Assembly: GCA_947457925.1 (NCBI GenBank)
Contig: CANGYA010000018.1
Location: 1-33,780 of the forward strand
Source of the DNA: Cytophagales bacterium
GTDB taxonomy: Bacteria; Bacteroidota; Bacteroidia; Cytophagales; Thermoflexibacteraceae
Length of the DNA: 33,780 nucleotides
Reading direction: 5' to 3'
The position numbers and the translations under genes are program-made. Of the stretch, positions 1-7,434 are shown one piece after another. The notes beneath the pieces are model-generated. The model was given only the letters and a program-made list of their open reading frames with translations, was not told the origin of the DNA and did not search any database. The stretch's first letter is position 1, and the number at the start of each line of letters is the position of its first letter.

Positions 1-94
1 TTTTTACCATTTTTATTAATATGTTTGTTTTGACAATGAGGACAAGTTATCATTTTTGTAAAAATTTAGAAGGTTTTACAATATAACTAACTCA

Positions 95-123
95 TTGTCA
101 ATTTGTTATTTATCATACATTTT
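95..123 (+). promoter_or_regulatory. Candidate Bacteroidota promoter for the TonB receptor
   Basis: TTG at 95-97 is followed after 18 bp by TACATTTT at 116-123. This fits the TTG/TAnnTTTG pattern of Bacteroidota except for the last base. Transcription would begin near 129, about 30 bases before the ATG at 158. It is found by pattern only. Confidence 0.35.
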
Positions 124-157
124 TTACCACAACCCAAATATTTAATCAAATCTGAAA

Positions 158-2563
158 ATGAGTTTCAAAAACATCATTGTAATAATCCTATGCCTTTGGG
201 CAACGAGCAGTTTTGCTCAAAATATAAAGGGGACAATCAAATCCCAAACAGGTGAAGCTATTGCTTTTGCCAATATTACTGTTCTTAATAGTTCAAGTGG
301 CACAGTTTCAGACAAAGAAGGTAATTTTAGTCTTGACCTTACCAAAGGCACTTATCAAATACAATTTAGTGCCATTGGGTATGCTACTAAAATTCAACAA
401 TTAGAAGTAGCAGACCAAGTCTTAACAGTTGATGTAACATTATCTGACAATACCCAAACTTTGGGTGAAGTGGTGGTTACAGCTAATAAACGTGAAGAAG
501 ATATTGTAAAAGTATCTACGTCAATCACTTCGCTTTCAGCAAAGAAAATTGAAGATACACGTACTTGGGGACTTGGTGGTTTAACTGCCTTAGTGCCGAA
601 TTATACGTATCAAGAATTAGGAGTTCCGTTTCAACAAGTGCAGTCTATTCGTGGTATTCAGGTATTCAGCGAAAACCCTGCGGTTTCTACTTACATAGAC
701 GATGTAAATAACATTGACATCTTAGCCAATGGTTTTGCTTTTACAGACATTGAAAGAATAGAAGTATTGCGTGGACCGCAAGGTACATTATTTGGTCGTA
801 ATGCAATGGGTGGTGTAATAAACATCATCACAAAAAAACCAACGAATAAACAAGAAACATTTGCCGAATTTTCAGCAGGTAACTTAGGTCTTGTACGGAG
901 TAGTTTTGGTGTAAAAACTCCCTTAACAAATGATAAATTATTTCTGGGTGTAACAGCATTTTATCAAACCCAAGACGGCTATTGGAAAAACGACACAACA
1001 GGAACAGGTGCAACTGACGGTTCAGCAAACGGCAAAACTGTTGGTGGTGAAAAAAATCTTTATGGCAACATGTATTTGAAATGGTTGCCAACTAAAAGAC
1101 TAAGCCTAACGCTAAACCTTAAAGGTCAAAGAGATTGGAGTAACAACACAGGCTTTTTCGTATCGCAAGCAGATAGAGATTTAGCACTTGCAAATCCCGA
1201 CAAAATAAATTTGGCTCGTGTGGGCGAACACGAACGTAATATTTTGAACTCATCTTTGGTAGCTAAATATTTTGGGAACAAGTTTACATTAACTTCCATT
1301 TCTGCCTACCAAGCCATCGGTTTATCATTTAAGGATATTGATTTTCCAGGCTTTTACCATTCTTTTTATAAAAGTGCCATTGGAGAAAAACTGCCACCGC
1401 AACAAGTGTATAGCCAAGAGATACGAATTAATTCAAACTCTGAAAGCAAATTACAATACACCGCAGGTTTCTATGGGTTTTCGCAAGTGGGTTATGAACC
1501 ATCAACCAACTTGGCGCAAGAATTCACGCCTGATTATTATGCTGTTTTCAGAAACAAAGCTAATAATTTTGGATTGGCAGGTTTTGGTGAATTGAGTTAT
1601 CAAATTACCAACAAACTAAAAGCAACGGCAGGTTTACGTTATGATTATGAAATACGGGAAGCAACTTTCAATGGGATTAAATTTGATCCTATTACCTTTG
1701 CTCCTGACCCAGATGCTGTTTATACAAATGGTGTTTTTACAATCGTAAGACCAGACACAACAGTAAGCGGAAATTACTCTGCCCTTTCACCAAAATTGGC
1801 TTTGAGTTATGCAGTTAATGACCGTTCAAATATTTACATCTCGTACACTCGTGGCTTCCGAGCAGGTGGTGTAAATGCTCAAAAAGTACCTGCCAATGTG
1901 AGCCAAACATTTGACCCTGAATATTCAAACAATTATGAAGTGGGTTACAAAACGTTTTTGGCTAACAATAAATTGAGCATTGGTGCTTCTGCGTTTTTAA
2001 TTCAATGGCAAAATTTACAATTCTTTAATTTGGTTGCACCTTTTACCTATGCAAGAGAAAATGTAGGTAACGCACAGTCATCAGGTGTTGAGTTAGAAAT
2101 CTCAGCAATTCCAGTTAAAGGCTTACAACTTGATGGAAGTTTTGGTTTCAACAAAACAGAATACAATAGTTTTGATTTAAAACTTGTAACCTCTGGCACT
2201 GGTGTAGAAACATCTACTGCAATTGGTGGAAATAGCCTTTCTAACGCACCAAGCCATACCATTTTCTTTGGTGCTCAATACGAGTATGCTATCTCTAAAA
2301 AGTTGAAGGCAGTTGTTCGTGGAGAATTACGGAATATAGGCAGTTATTACACCGACATTCAAAACAAAATTGAACAACCAAGTTATACGCTTATCAATTC
2401 AAGAGTTGGTTTAGCCTATGAAAATTACAGCCTTTTCTTTTGGGGACAAAACTTAAACAACGAGAGGTACTTGGCTTTTGGAAATCCAGATAGTAGTTTT
2501 GGTAGAAGCGTAAGAACAGCAGCACCAAGAACGTTTGGGGTAACATTAAGTGCAAAATTCTAA
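158..2563 (+). CDS. TonB-dependent outer-membrane receptor
   Basis: An 801-residue outer-membrane transporter of the TonB-dependent family, which takes up ligands such as siderophores, vitamins or glycans using energy from TonB/ExbBD. A signal peptide ends at about residue 20 (SSFA before QN). A CarboxypepD-regulatory-like domain follows (about 22-105), then the EVVVTANKRE segment and a plug domain with the typical IERIEVLRGPQ and NAMGGVINIIT motifs (about 198-225). The rest is a 22-strand-type barrel ending in a terminal phenylalanine (SAKF), as expected for BAM-assembled proteins. Length is normal for the family. No SusD-like partner lies beside it. The next gene, 51 bp downstream, is a lipoprotein with a DJ-1/PfpI fold, and a 12-bp hairpin lies between them. 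The substrate cannot be read from the sequence. Confidence 0.93.
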   Translation: MSFKNIIVIILCLWATSSFAQNIKGTIKSQTGEAIAFANITVLNSSSGTVSDKEGNFSLDLTKGTYQIQFSAIGYATKIQQLEVADQVLTVDVTLSDNTQTLGEVVVTANKREEDIVKVSTSITSLSAKKIEDTRTWGLGGLTALVPNYTYQELGVPFQQVQSIRGIQVFSENPAVSTYIDDVNNIDILANGFAFTDIERIEVLRGPQGTLFGRNAMGGVINIITKKPTNKQETFAEFSAGNLGLVRSSFGVKTPLTNDKLFLGVTAFYQTQDGYWKNDTTGTGATDGSANGKTVGGEKNLYGNMYLKWLPTKRLSLTLNLKGQRDWSNNTGFFVSQADRDLALANPDKINLARVGEHERNILNSSLVAKYFGNKFTLTSISAYQAIGLSFKDIDFPGFYHSFYKSAIGEKLPPQQVYSQEIRINSNSESKLQYTAGFYGFSQVGYEPSTNLAQEFTPDYYAVFRNKANNFGLAGFGELSYQITNKLKATAGLRYDYEIREATFNGIKFDPITFAPDPDAVYTNGVFTIVRPDTTVSGNYSALSPKLALSYAVNDRSNIYISYTRGFRAGGVNAQKVPANVSQTFDPEYSNNYEVGYKTFLANNKLSIGASAFLIQWQNLQFFNLVAPFTYARENVGNAQSSGVELEISAIPVKGLQLDGSFGFNKTEYNSFDLKLVTSGTGVETSTAIGGNSLSNAPSHTIFFGAQYEYAISKKLKAVVRGELRNIGSYYTDIQNKIEQPSYTLINSRVGLAYENYSLFFWGQNLNNERYLAFGNPDSSFGRSVRTAAPRTFGVTLSAKF

Positions 2564-2573
2564 TTTATTAAAC

Positions 2574-2600
2574 TTTGGGGTTGGCGAAGCCAACCCCAAA
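2574..2600 (+). terminator. Hairpin between receptor and lipoprotein genes
   Basis: A perfect 12-bp stem (2574-2585 with 2589-2600) closes on a GAA loop, directly after the receptor stop codon. Only a weak T-run follows, so it may be a partial terminator or attenuator, or a mRNA-stabilising hairpin within an operon. The GGCGAAGCC tip is also found at the tip of the hairpin at 3585-3627. Confidence 0.5.
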
Positions 2601-2614
2601 TTAATTTCAAAAAA

Positions 2615-3490
2615 ATGAAACTAATAATTTCAATAATCGCAATAGCTTCATTGCTATTTGCTTGTAATAATCAGGCAAAGCAGGAAGCCAAACAACAACC
2701 TGAAAAGGTTGTAATGAGCAAAGAAGATTCTCTAAAACTTGCAAAAGAAATAGAGAATTTTAGCCCCGAAAATCACGTCAATTCAATGGAGATGATTTTT
2801 GGAAAACCTAAACACGACATCAAAACCATTGGCATTTTGGTATATGATGGTGTAAACGACTTGGACGTAATGGGTCCAAGATACGTTTTAGGACAAGCAA
2901 TGGGTGTAAAGACCAGACTTATTTCTATAAAATCGGGAAATATAAAAACCGTTATGGGCGTAGAAATTGTACCGAACACAGTTATCGACTCAGTTTCACA
3001 GTTAGACATTTTAATAATTCCTGGCGGATTTACAGGAACTATTGAAGCAGCCTATAACCAAAACTTACACGAATGGATTATAAAAATTGACAAGACAACC
3101 AAATACACAGGAGCAGTTTGTACAGGTGTTTGGGTTCTTGGTGCGACGGGACTTTTAGAAAACAAAAAGGCTTCAACCAATTGGTATAGAGAAGAAGAAT
3201 TTTTGAAAAAGTACAAGGCAATTCCAGCTAACCAACGCTATACACAAGACGGTAAATATTGGACAAGTGCAGGTGTAACCGCAGGAATGGATATGTCGTT
3301 AGCCATTATGAAAGACATTTATGGCGACAAATACGCACAAGCCATTATGCTTGATATGGAATATGACCCCCAACCACCCATTGAAGGCGGAACACCCGAA
3401 AAGACAAATTGGGCAGTAAATTGGATGATGAAAGCAATGTATGATGGTGGAGTAAATCCATTAATAGACAGCTTAGAAAGAAAAAAATAA
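2615..3490 (+). CDS. DJ-1/PfpI family lipoprotein
   Basis: A 291-residue protein with a lipoprotein signal (lipobox LLFA before Cys17), so it is probably anchored to a membrane on the periplasmic side. The mature part from about residue 70 matches the class I glutamine-amidotransferase-like fold of the DJ-1/PfpI/ThiJ group. It shows IGILVYDGVNDLDVMGP at the first strand, LIIPGG, and a nucleophile-elbow AVCTG with Cys169, then a TNWYREEEF segment. Relatives include isonitrile hydratases and the sensory domain of GlxA-type AraC regulators, mostly cytoplasmic, so an exported version is unusual. It follows the TonB receptor at 51 bp and may act with it, for example on the imported ligand, but that is inference. 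The attC-like hairpin series starts only a few bases after its stop codon. Confidence 0.85.
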   Translation: MKLIISIIAIASLLFACNNQAKQEAKQQPEKVVMSKEDSLKLAKEIENFSPENHVNSMEMIFGKPKHDIKTIGILVYDGVNDLDVMGPRYVLGQAMGVKTRLISIKSGNIKTVMGVEIVPNTVIDSVSQLDILIIPGGFTGTIEAAYNQNLHEWIIKIDKTTKYTGAVCTGVWVLGATGLLENKKASTNWYREEEFLKKYKAIPANQRYTQDGKYWTSAGVTAGMDMSLAIMKDIYGDKYAQAIMLDMEYDPQPPIEGGTPEKTNWAVNWMMKAMYDGGVNPLIDSLERKK

Positions 3491-3497
3491 AAACGGC

Positions 3498-3592
3498 ATA
3501 TAACAGGGGTTTTGCGATAGTGGGGCTTCAGTGCTTAATTCAACATTTGTGCTTTTAATTCCCCACCATCGCAAAGCCCCAAAACGTTGAAC
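3498..3592 (+). repeat. attC-like hairpin repeat, copy 1
   Basis: Left core-like site ATATAAC at 3498-3504 and right core GTTGAAC at 3586-3592, the latter matching the integron R' consensus GTTRRRY. The stem pairs 3506-3525 with 3561-3580 at 18 of 20 positions. The inner region has GTGCTTAATT and TTTGTGCTTTTAA, shared with copies 2 and 3. It starts 7 bp after the lipoprotein stop. The left core departs from RYYYAAC at one position. Confidence 0.7.
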
Positions 3593-3720
3593 AAAATGCG
3601 AGGCGAAGCCTCGCATTTTGTTCAACGACTGGTCGGGTTACACCCAAAGTTGTGCGAAGTGCGAGGCGTAGCCGAAGCATCTTTGCACAACTTTGGGTGT
3701 AACCCGACCAGCCGTTAGCT
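3586..3720 (+). repeat. ORF-less mini-cassette with two perfect hairpins
   Basis: Starts with GTTGAAC at the right core of copy 1. A perfect 20-bp stem (3585-3604 with 3608-3627, GAA loop) brings this start against GTTCAAC, which can serve as the left core of a second hairpin. That second hairpin has a perfect 27-bp stem (3629-3655 with 3685-3711) and a 29-nt loop, and ends at GTTAGCT (3714-3720). This is the arrangement of a very short integron cassette holding only its own recombination site. No ORF fits in it. Confidence 0.6.
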
Positions 3721-3725
3721 GATAT

Positions 3726-3756
3726 TTTGGAAAATGACCTGAAAACTGTAAGTTTG
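3726..3756 (+). promoter_or_regulatory. Bacteroidota promoter of the restriction-modification pair
   Basis: TTTG at 3726-3729, a 19-bp spacer, then TAAGTTTG at 3749-3756: an exact match to the Bacteroidota consensus TTTG/N19/TAnnTTTG. Transcription would begin near 3762, some 10 bases before the ATG at 3772. This rules against translation from the upstream ATG at 3727. It lies just inside the predicted cassette start at 3714. Confidence 0.7.
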
Positions 3757-3771
3757 CAAAAAAAGTGTACT

Positions 3772-4716
3772 ATGAAAAAAGCAAAACCATTTATAAAGTG
3801 GGTAGGTGGTAAAAACCAACTTTTAGAACAATTTGAAAATTACTACCCAAATGAATTAAGAAAAGGCACAATCAAAAATTATGTTGAGCCTTTTTTGGGT
3901 GGTGGTGCTTTGTTTTTTGCACTTTCACAACACTATAAAATTGAAAATGCCTATTTGTCAGACTTAAACAAAGATTTAATTTTGACTTACCAAACTATTC
4001 AACAACGCCCTAATGATTTGCTTGACTTTTTGGAACAATATCAAAAAGACTATGACCAAACCGAACAAGAAAAACGAAATGATTTATTTTTAGCAGTTCG
4101 CCAACATTTTAATTTGCACAGATTTGAGATAAATTATAAGAAAATATCTGATAATTGGATTTCAAGGGCAGCACAGTTTATATTTTTGAACAAAACTTGC
4201 TTTAACGGACTTTTTAGGCTTAACTCAAAAGGTGAGTTTAACGTGCCTTATGGAAAATATAAAACTGCAATGATTTTTGACGAAACAAACATTTTAGCAG
4301 TTTCAAAAATTTTACAAAATGCTGAAATACAATACGCCAATTATTCTAATTGTTGGGACAATGTAACAGAAAATACTTTTGTTTATTTTGACCCACCTTA
4401 CAGACCTATTAGCCAAACTGCGAGTTTTACAACTTACACAGGAACAGAGTTTAAGGATAAGGAACAATTACAATTAGCCCAATTTTTCCAAAAGTTGGAC
4501 AAAGAAAAAGGGGCAAAACTAATGCTTTCTAATTCAGACCCAAAAAATGAAAATCCAGAAGATGACTTTTTTGAAAAGGCTTTTTTTGGGTACAATATTT
4601 TTAAGGTTTCAGCAAGCAGGGCTATCAACTGTGATGGCGAAAAACGTGGTAAAATTAACGAACTTTTAATTACGAACTATCAATATGAACCACAAACCTT
4701 GGCAATCAATTTTTGA
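3772..4716 (+). CDS. DNA adenine methyltransferase (Dam/M.DpnII family)
   Basis: A 314-residue N6-adenine DNA methyltransferase of the Dam/M.DpnII alpha class. The N-terminus has KPFIKWVGGKNQLL. The SAM-binding EPFLGGGALFF sits at about 39-48 and the catalytic DPPY at 207-210. NKTCFNGLFRLNSKGEFNVPYG, typical of this class, lies between them. Full length for the family. The ATG at 3772 is chosen because it puts the conserved lysine-rich start at the N-terminus and lies just after the promoter. The gene overlaps the next by 32 bp, so the two are translated together. It would protect host DNA from the nuclease encoded downstream. A GATC target is common in this family but not proven here. Probably part of a mobile cassette. 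Confidence 0.92.
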   Translation: MKKAKPFIKWVGGKNQLLEQFENYYPNELRKGTIKNYVEPFLGGGALFFALSQHYKIENAYLSDLNKDLILTYQTIQQRPNDLLDFLEQYQKDYDQTEQEKRNDLFLAVRQHFNLHRFEINYKKISDNWISRAAQFIFLNKTCFNGLFRLNSKGEFNVPYGKYKTAMIFDETNILAVSKILQNAEIQYANYSNCWDNVTENTFVYFDPPYRPISQTASFTTYTGTEFKDKEQLQLAQFFQKLDKEKGAKLMLSNSDPKNENPEDDFFEKAFFGYNIFKVSASRAINCDGEKRGKINELLITNYQYEPQTLAINF

Positions 4717-5452
4717 TACCTACAAAATACACGAACACGATTTTTCACAAAGTCCATTTACCTTGACAGCAGAGCAAATCAAGAAAGCCACTGCACACTT
4801 TACAAGCACAACGGAAAGAGAAGTTCGTGTTTTGTGCAAACAAGACACAAGAGAAAGCAGACCGCAGGTTTTTATAGATAACAATTTATTTATTTTGCCC
4901 ATCAAAAACGGTATTTATAGTATTTTGCAAGGCGAGGGTTACATTGATATTCCTGAAATTATCACAGAACCAACCATTTACAAATCTAAACTTGATTTTG
5001 AATTAGAAACTTCACTAATCGGAAATTCTGAAATGCAACATTTAGATTTTGCGTATGCGTCAAGTTTGGTGCGTAGTTTTTTGGAAGATGAAAGTTTAGT
5101 TTTGACTATTCGGGGCAGAAAATACACGCCAAAGTTTGAGTTTTATGCAGGACAACATAAACAACTTATTACAACGGAAAGTGTGCAGACAGAAGTAGAT
5201 GCAGGTTATGAAGGTAGAAATCAAATTGTTTTGATAGAAGCCAAAAATTCTGCAACAAGAAACACGATAATCAGGCAGTTATATTATCCGTTTCGTCAGT
5301 GGCAAATTCACACCAAGAAGAAAGTAAACATACTTTTCTTTGAAAAACGTAAAGACATTTACTCACTTTGGGAATTTGGTTTCGCAGACGAAAACGATTA
5401 TAACAGCATAGAACTCTTAAAAAGTGCGAAATTTGAGATAAAGGACAAATAA
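4685..5452 (+). CDS. Probable type II restriction endonuclease
   Basis: A 255-residue protein whose start overlaps the end of the methyltransferase gene. A PD-(D/E)XK-like centre is visible: EVDAGYEG with Asp172, then a strand LIEAKN with Glu185 and Lys187, followed by TIIRQLYYPFRQW, a basic helix typical of restriction nucleases. The N-terminal half (LCKQDTRESRPQVF, ILPIKNGIYSILQGEGY) probably recognises DNA or dimerises. I do not recognise a named enzyme. The function is inferred from the nuclease motif together with the coupled methyltransferase. The gene ends 4 bp before the left end of attC-like copy 2, so methylase and nuclease fill one predicted cassette (3714-5588). Confidence 0.75.
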   Translation: MNHKPWQSIFDTYKIHEHDFSQSPFTLTAEQIKKATAHFTSTTEREVRVLCKQDTRESRPQVFIDNNLFILPIKNGIYSILQGEGYIDIPEIITEPTIYKSKLDFELETSLIGNSEMQHLDFAYASSLVRSFLEDESLVLTIRGRKYTPKFEFYAGQHKQLITTESVQTEVDAGYEGRNQIVLIEAKNSATRNTIIRQLYYPFRQWQIHTKKKVNILFFEKRKDIYSLWEFGFADENDYNSIELLKSAKFEIKDK

Positions 5453-5456
5453 AAAC

Positions 5457-5594
5457 ATCAGCCAACATTGTATTTATGAAAAAGGGGCAAAAGTGCGTAA
5501 TTTAGGCTAAGGTGCTTTTTAGTGGCTTTTGTGGTTTATTAAACTTTTGTGCTTTTAAGTCCCCTCCTTCATAAATACTTTTCCGTCGTTATAA
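5457..5594 (+). repeat. attC-like hairpin repeat, copy 2
   Basis: ATCAGCCAAC at 5457-5466 forms the left core, and GTTATAAC at 5588-5595 the right. The stem GTATTTATGAA (5470-5480) pairs perfectly with 5568-5578 and continues through GGGG/CCCC with two unpaired positions. GTGCGTAATTTAGGCT at 5493-5508 is the inner block shared with copies 3 and 4. The left core is complementary to the start of the same cassette at 3714-3723 (9 of 10 pairs, the tenth a T-G wobble on the bottom strand). Confidence 0.72.
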
Positions 5595-5842
5595 CCCCTC
5601 CAAAATGTCCTTTACATTCCTTACTCAACCCCTTACCTTTGAGTAAAAATTATAAAGGACATAGAGTATAGTATAATAAAGAAAATAGTTAATTAACTGA
5701 TAAGCAATGATATAAAAATACAGTGTTTCTATTTCTTAGTAAAATACTGTATTTCAGTTGTTTATGGTTTTTATGAAAAATGCTTTACTTTTCAATTCGT
5801 GGTACATGGTTTGCGAAATGTAGAGTGATATTTTGTGTCAAT
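5595..5842. promoter_or_regulatory. Intergenic region with nested inverted repeats before the RmlD-like gene
   Basis: No gene seen. ATGTCCTTTA (5605-5614) pairs with TAAAGGACAT (5652-5661), enclosing a shorter inverted repeat TTACTCAA/TTTGAGTAA. Further on AAATACAGT (5716-5724) and ACTGTATTT (5746-5754) form a 9-bp inverted repeat 21 bp apart, which could be an operator. No clear TAnnTTTG promoter was found. Confidence 0.35.
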
Positions 5843-6766
5843 ATGTCGAAACCAATTTTACTTTTAACAGGCTGCAATGGACTATTAGGACAAAAACTAT
5901 TAGCAACTTTGCCATCGTCTTTGCCTTATACAGTAGTGGCTATTTCTAAAAAATCTCCACAAGTACCGTTGCCTACCAATGTGGTTTATTGTCAGTTAGA
6001 CCTTACACATACGGTAGTGGTCGAGGAACTTTTTGAAAATTTACGCCCAGCCCTTGTTTTGCATACCGCAGCCCTTACATTGCCCGATAAATCTGAGCAA
6101 AATCAAGAGGAAGCCTATTTGCAAAACGTAACCGTTGTAGAGTCATTGTGTCGTTTAGCCAATTTGCACCATAGTTTTTTTGTGCAACTATCCACAGATT
6201 TTGTTTTTGATGGAACAGCAATGTTACTTACCGAAGAAACCAACCCAAATCCTATCAATTATTACGGTCAAACTAAGTATCTGGCAGAGGAAATCGTGAA
6301 AAATACGCCTATTTCTTGGGCTATAGTGCGTACTTGTTTGGTTTTTGGTGTACTGGCACAGCCAAGCAGGTCAAATATTTTGTTGTGGGTCATCAGGAAT
6401 TTGCAAGCAGGCAACCCAATAAACGTAGTAGCCGACCAACTTCGAACTCCCACTTTGGCAGAAGATTTGGCAAAAGGGTGTTGGCAAGTAGTCTTGGCAA
6501 AAGCTACAGGCGTATGGCACATTGCGGGCAATGAATTGATGAGTCCTTATCAATTTGCCTTGAAAGTAGCAGAGGTTTTTGAATTAGATGCTACGCTTAT
6601 TAGCCCTACCAATGCTCAGGAATTTAAGGAAATAGCTACTCGTCCTTTGCTCACAGGTTTTAATACAAATAAAGCACAAGAATTGCTGCATTTTATGCCT
6701 ACGCCTATTGAAGATGCCTTACGGTTTTGTAAACAAATGATTGATAATACTCAACAAGTTATTTAA
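5843..6766 (+). CDS. RmlD-like SDR family NAD(P)-dependent sugar reductase
   Basis: A 307-residue short-chain dehydrogenase of the extended type, closest in pattern to dTDP-4-dehydrorhamnose reductase (RmlD). The nucleotide-binding TGCNGLLG motif is at residues 9-16, QLSTDFVFDG follows, and the catalytic Y141xxxK145 pair is present (YYGQTKY). The expected RTCLVFG and ADQLRTPTLAEDLA segments are present. ATG at 5843 is preferred over 5780 because the glycine motif then lies near the N-terminus, as usual. No other rhamnose genes lie nearby, so it may act on another nucleotide sugar or carry a different substrate. Its stop codon overlaps that of the convergent YqgE gene by 4 bp. Confidence 0.85.
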   Translation: MSKPILLLTGCNGLLGQKLLATLPSSLPYTVVAISKKSPQVPLPTNVVYCQLDLTHTVVVEELFENLRPALVLHTAALTLPDKSEQNQEEAYLQNVTVVESLCRLANLHHSFFVQLSTDFVFDGTAMLLTEETNPNPINYYGQTKYLAEEIVKNTPISWAIVRTCLVFGVLAQPSRSNILLWVIRNLQAGNPINVVADQLRTPTLAEDLAKGCWQVVLAKATGVWHIAGNELMSPYQFALKVAEVFELDATLISPTNAQEFKEIATRPLLTGFNTNKAQELLHFMPTPIEDALRFCKQMIDNTQQVI

Positions 6767-7338
6767 TTAAAACGTGGATTGGTAGGATAATTTGCCACTA
6801 CTTTAAACCTTCCACCCATATTTTTGAGGATTTGTTTCCAAAGTTCATCGGCAGGGACTTGGAAGATAAGTTGCAAATTGGTGGTAGAAAGTATCCATGA
6901 ATTTTCTTTTAGCTCATCAGTGAGTTGCCCTTCGCCCCAACCACTGTAGCCCACAAAAAAACGGCTATTGGTAGCACTTAACCGATTGGCAATAGCTAAT
7001 GCGTTGATATATTCAAAATCTCCACCCCAAAACACACCATCTCGCAAGGGAACAGCATTAGGAATTTCTGCTAAGGTATGCACAAAATGTAAAGTATTTT
7101 GCTCTACGGGACCTCCGATATATAACGTTTGCTCAAAACTCGACGAGTCTATCACATCACTCACAGTCATTTCGGTAGGTTTGTTAAGGACTAAACCAAA
7201 AGAGCCTTTGGTGGCTTGGTGTTCGCACAATAATATTACACTTCGTTCAAAGTTTTTATCGGGCAAGAAGGGTTCAGAAATGAGTAAATGACCTCTGGTT
7301 ACGTCTAAGTTGCTATTGTAAGGTGTGTTTAACTGCAT
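6763..7338 (-). CDS. YqgE/AlgH family protein
   Basis: A 191-residue member of the YqgE/AlgH (DUF179) family. The marks are RGHLLISEPFLPDKNFERSV near the start, GLVLNKPT, YIGGPVEQNTLHFVH and FVGYSGWGEGQL. The biochemical role of the family is not settled; AlgH was first linked to alginate regulation in Pseudomonas. ATG at 7338 is used instead of 7380, because a TAnnTTTG element at 7356-7363 would place the transcription start between the two. The gene converges on the RmlD-like gene with overlapping stop codons, and a long nested hairpin lies upstream of it. Confidence 0.9.
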   Translation of the reverse strand: MQLNTPYNSNLDVTRGHLLISEPFLPDKNFERSVILLCEHQATKGSFGLVLNKPTEMTVSDVIDSSSFEQTLYIGGPVEQNTLHFVHTLAEIPNAVPLRDGVFWGGDFEYINALAIANRLSATNSRFFVGYSGWGEGQLTDELKENSWILSTTNLQLIFQVPADELWKQILKNMGGRFKVVANYPTNPRFN

Positions 7339-7355
7339 AGTTGGTTGTATTTTTA

Positions 7356-7363
7356 CAAATATA
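7356..7363 (-). promoter_or_regulatory. TAnnTTTG element of the YqgE gene
   Basis: On the minus strand this reads TATATTTG, an exact -7 type Bacteroidota element. Transcription would start near 7350, giving a leader of about 12 bases to the ATG at 7338. No TTG was found at the right spacing upstream. Confidence 0.4.
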
Positions 7364-7434
7364 CTCCAAAAGCTATACAAATGTTGCGTAAAAAAAATGT
7401 AAGAGCTACTTATACTAAAAACTAGTTGTTTTTA

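Noticed and set aside
1-157. A search for the start of a cassette that would pair with the left core at 3495-3504 (a GTTATAT-type start).
   Set aside because: Only weak matches (GTTATCAT, GTTATTTA) are seen. The receptor and lipoprotein genes are therefore not claimed as a cassette.
3772-5452. The restriction-modification pair as a Type I or III system.
   Set aside because: No helicase, specificity or HsdR-like subunit is next to it; two coupled genes with a Dam-type methylase fit type II.
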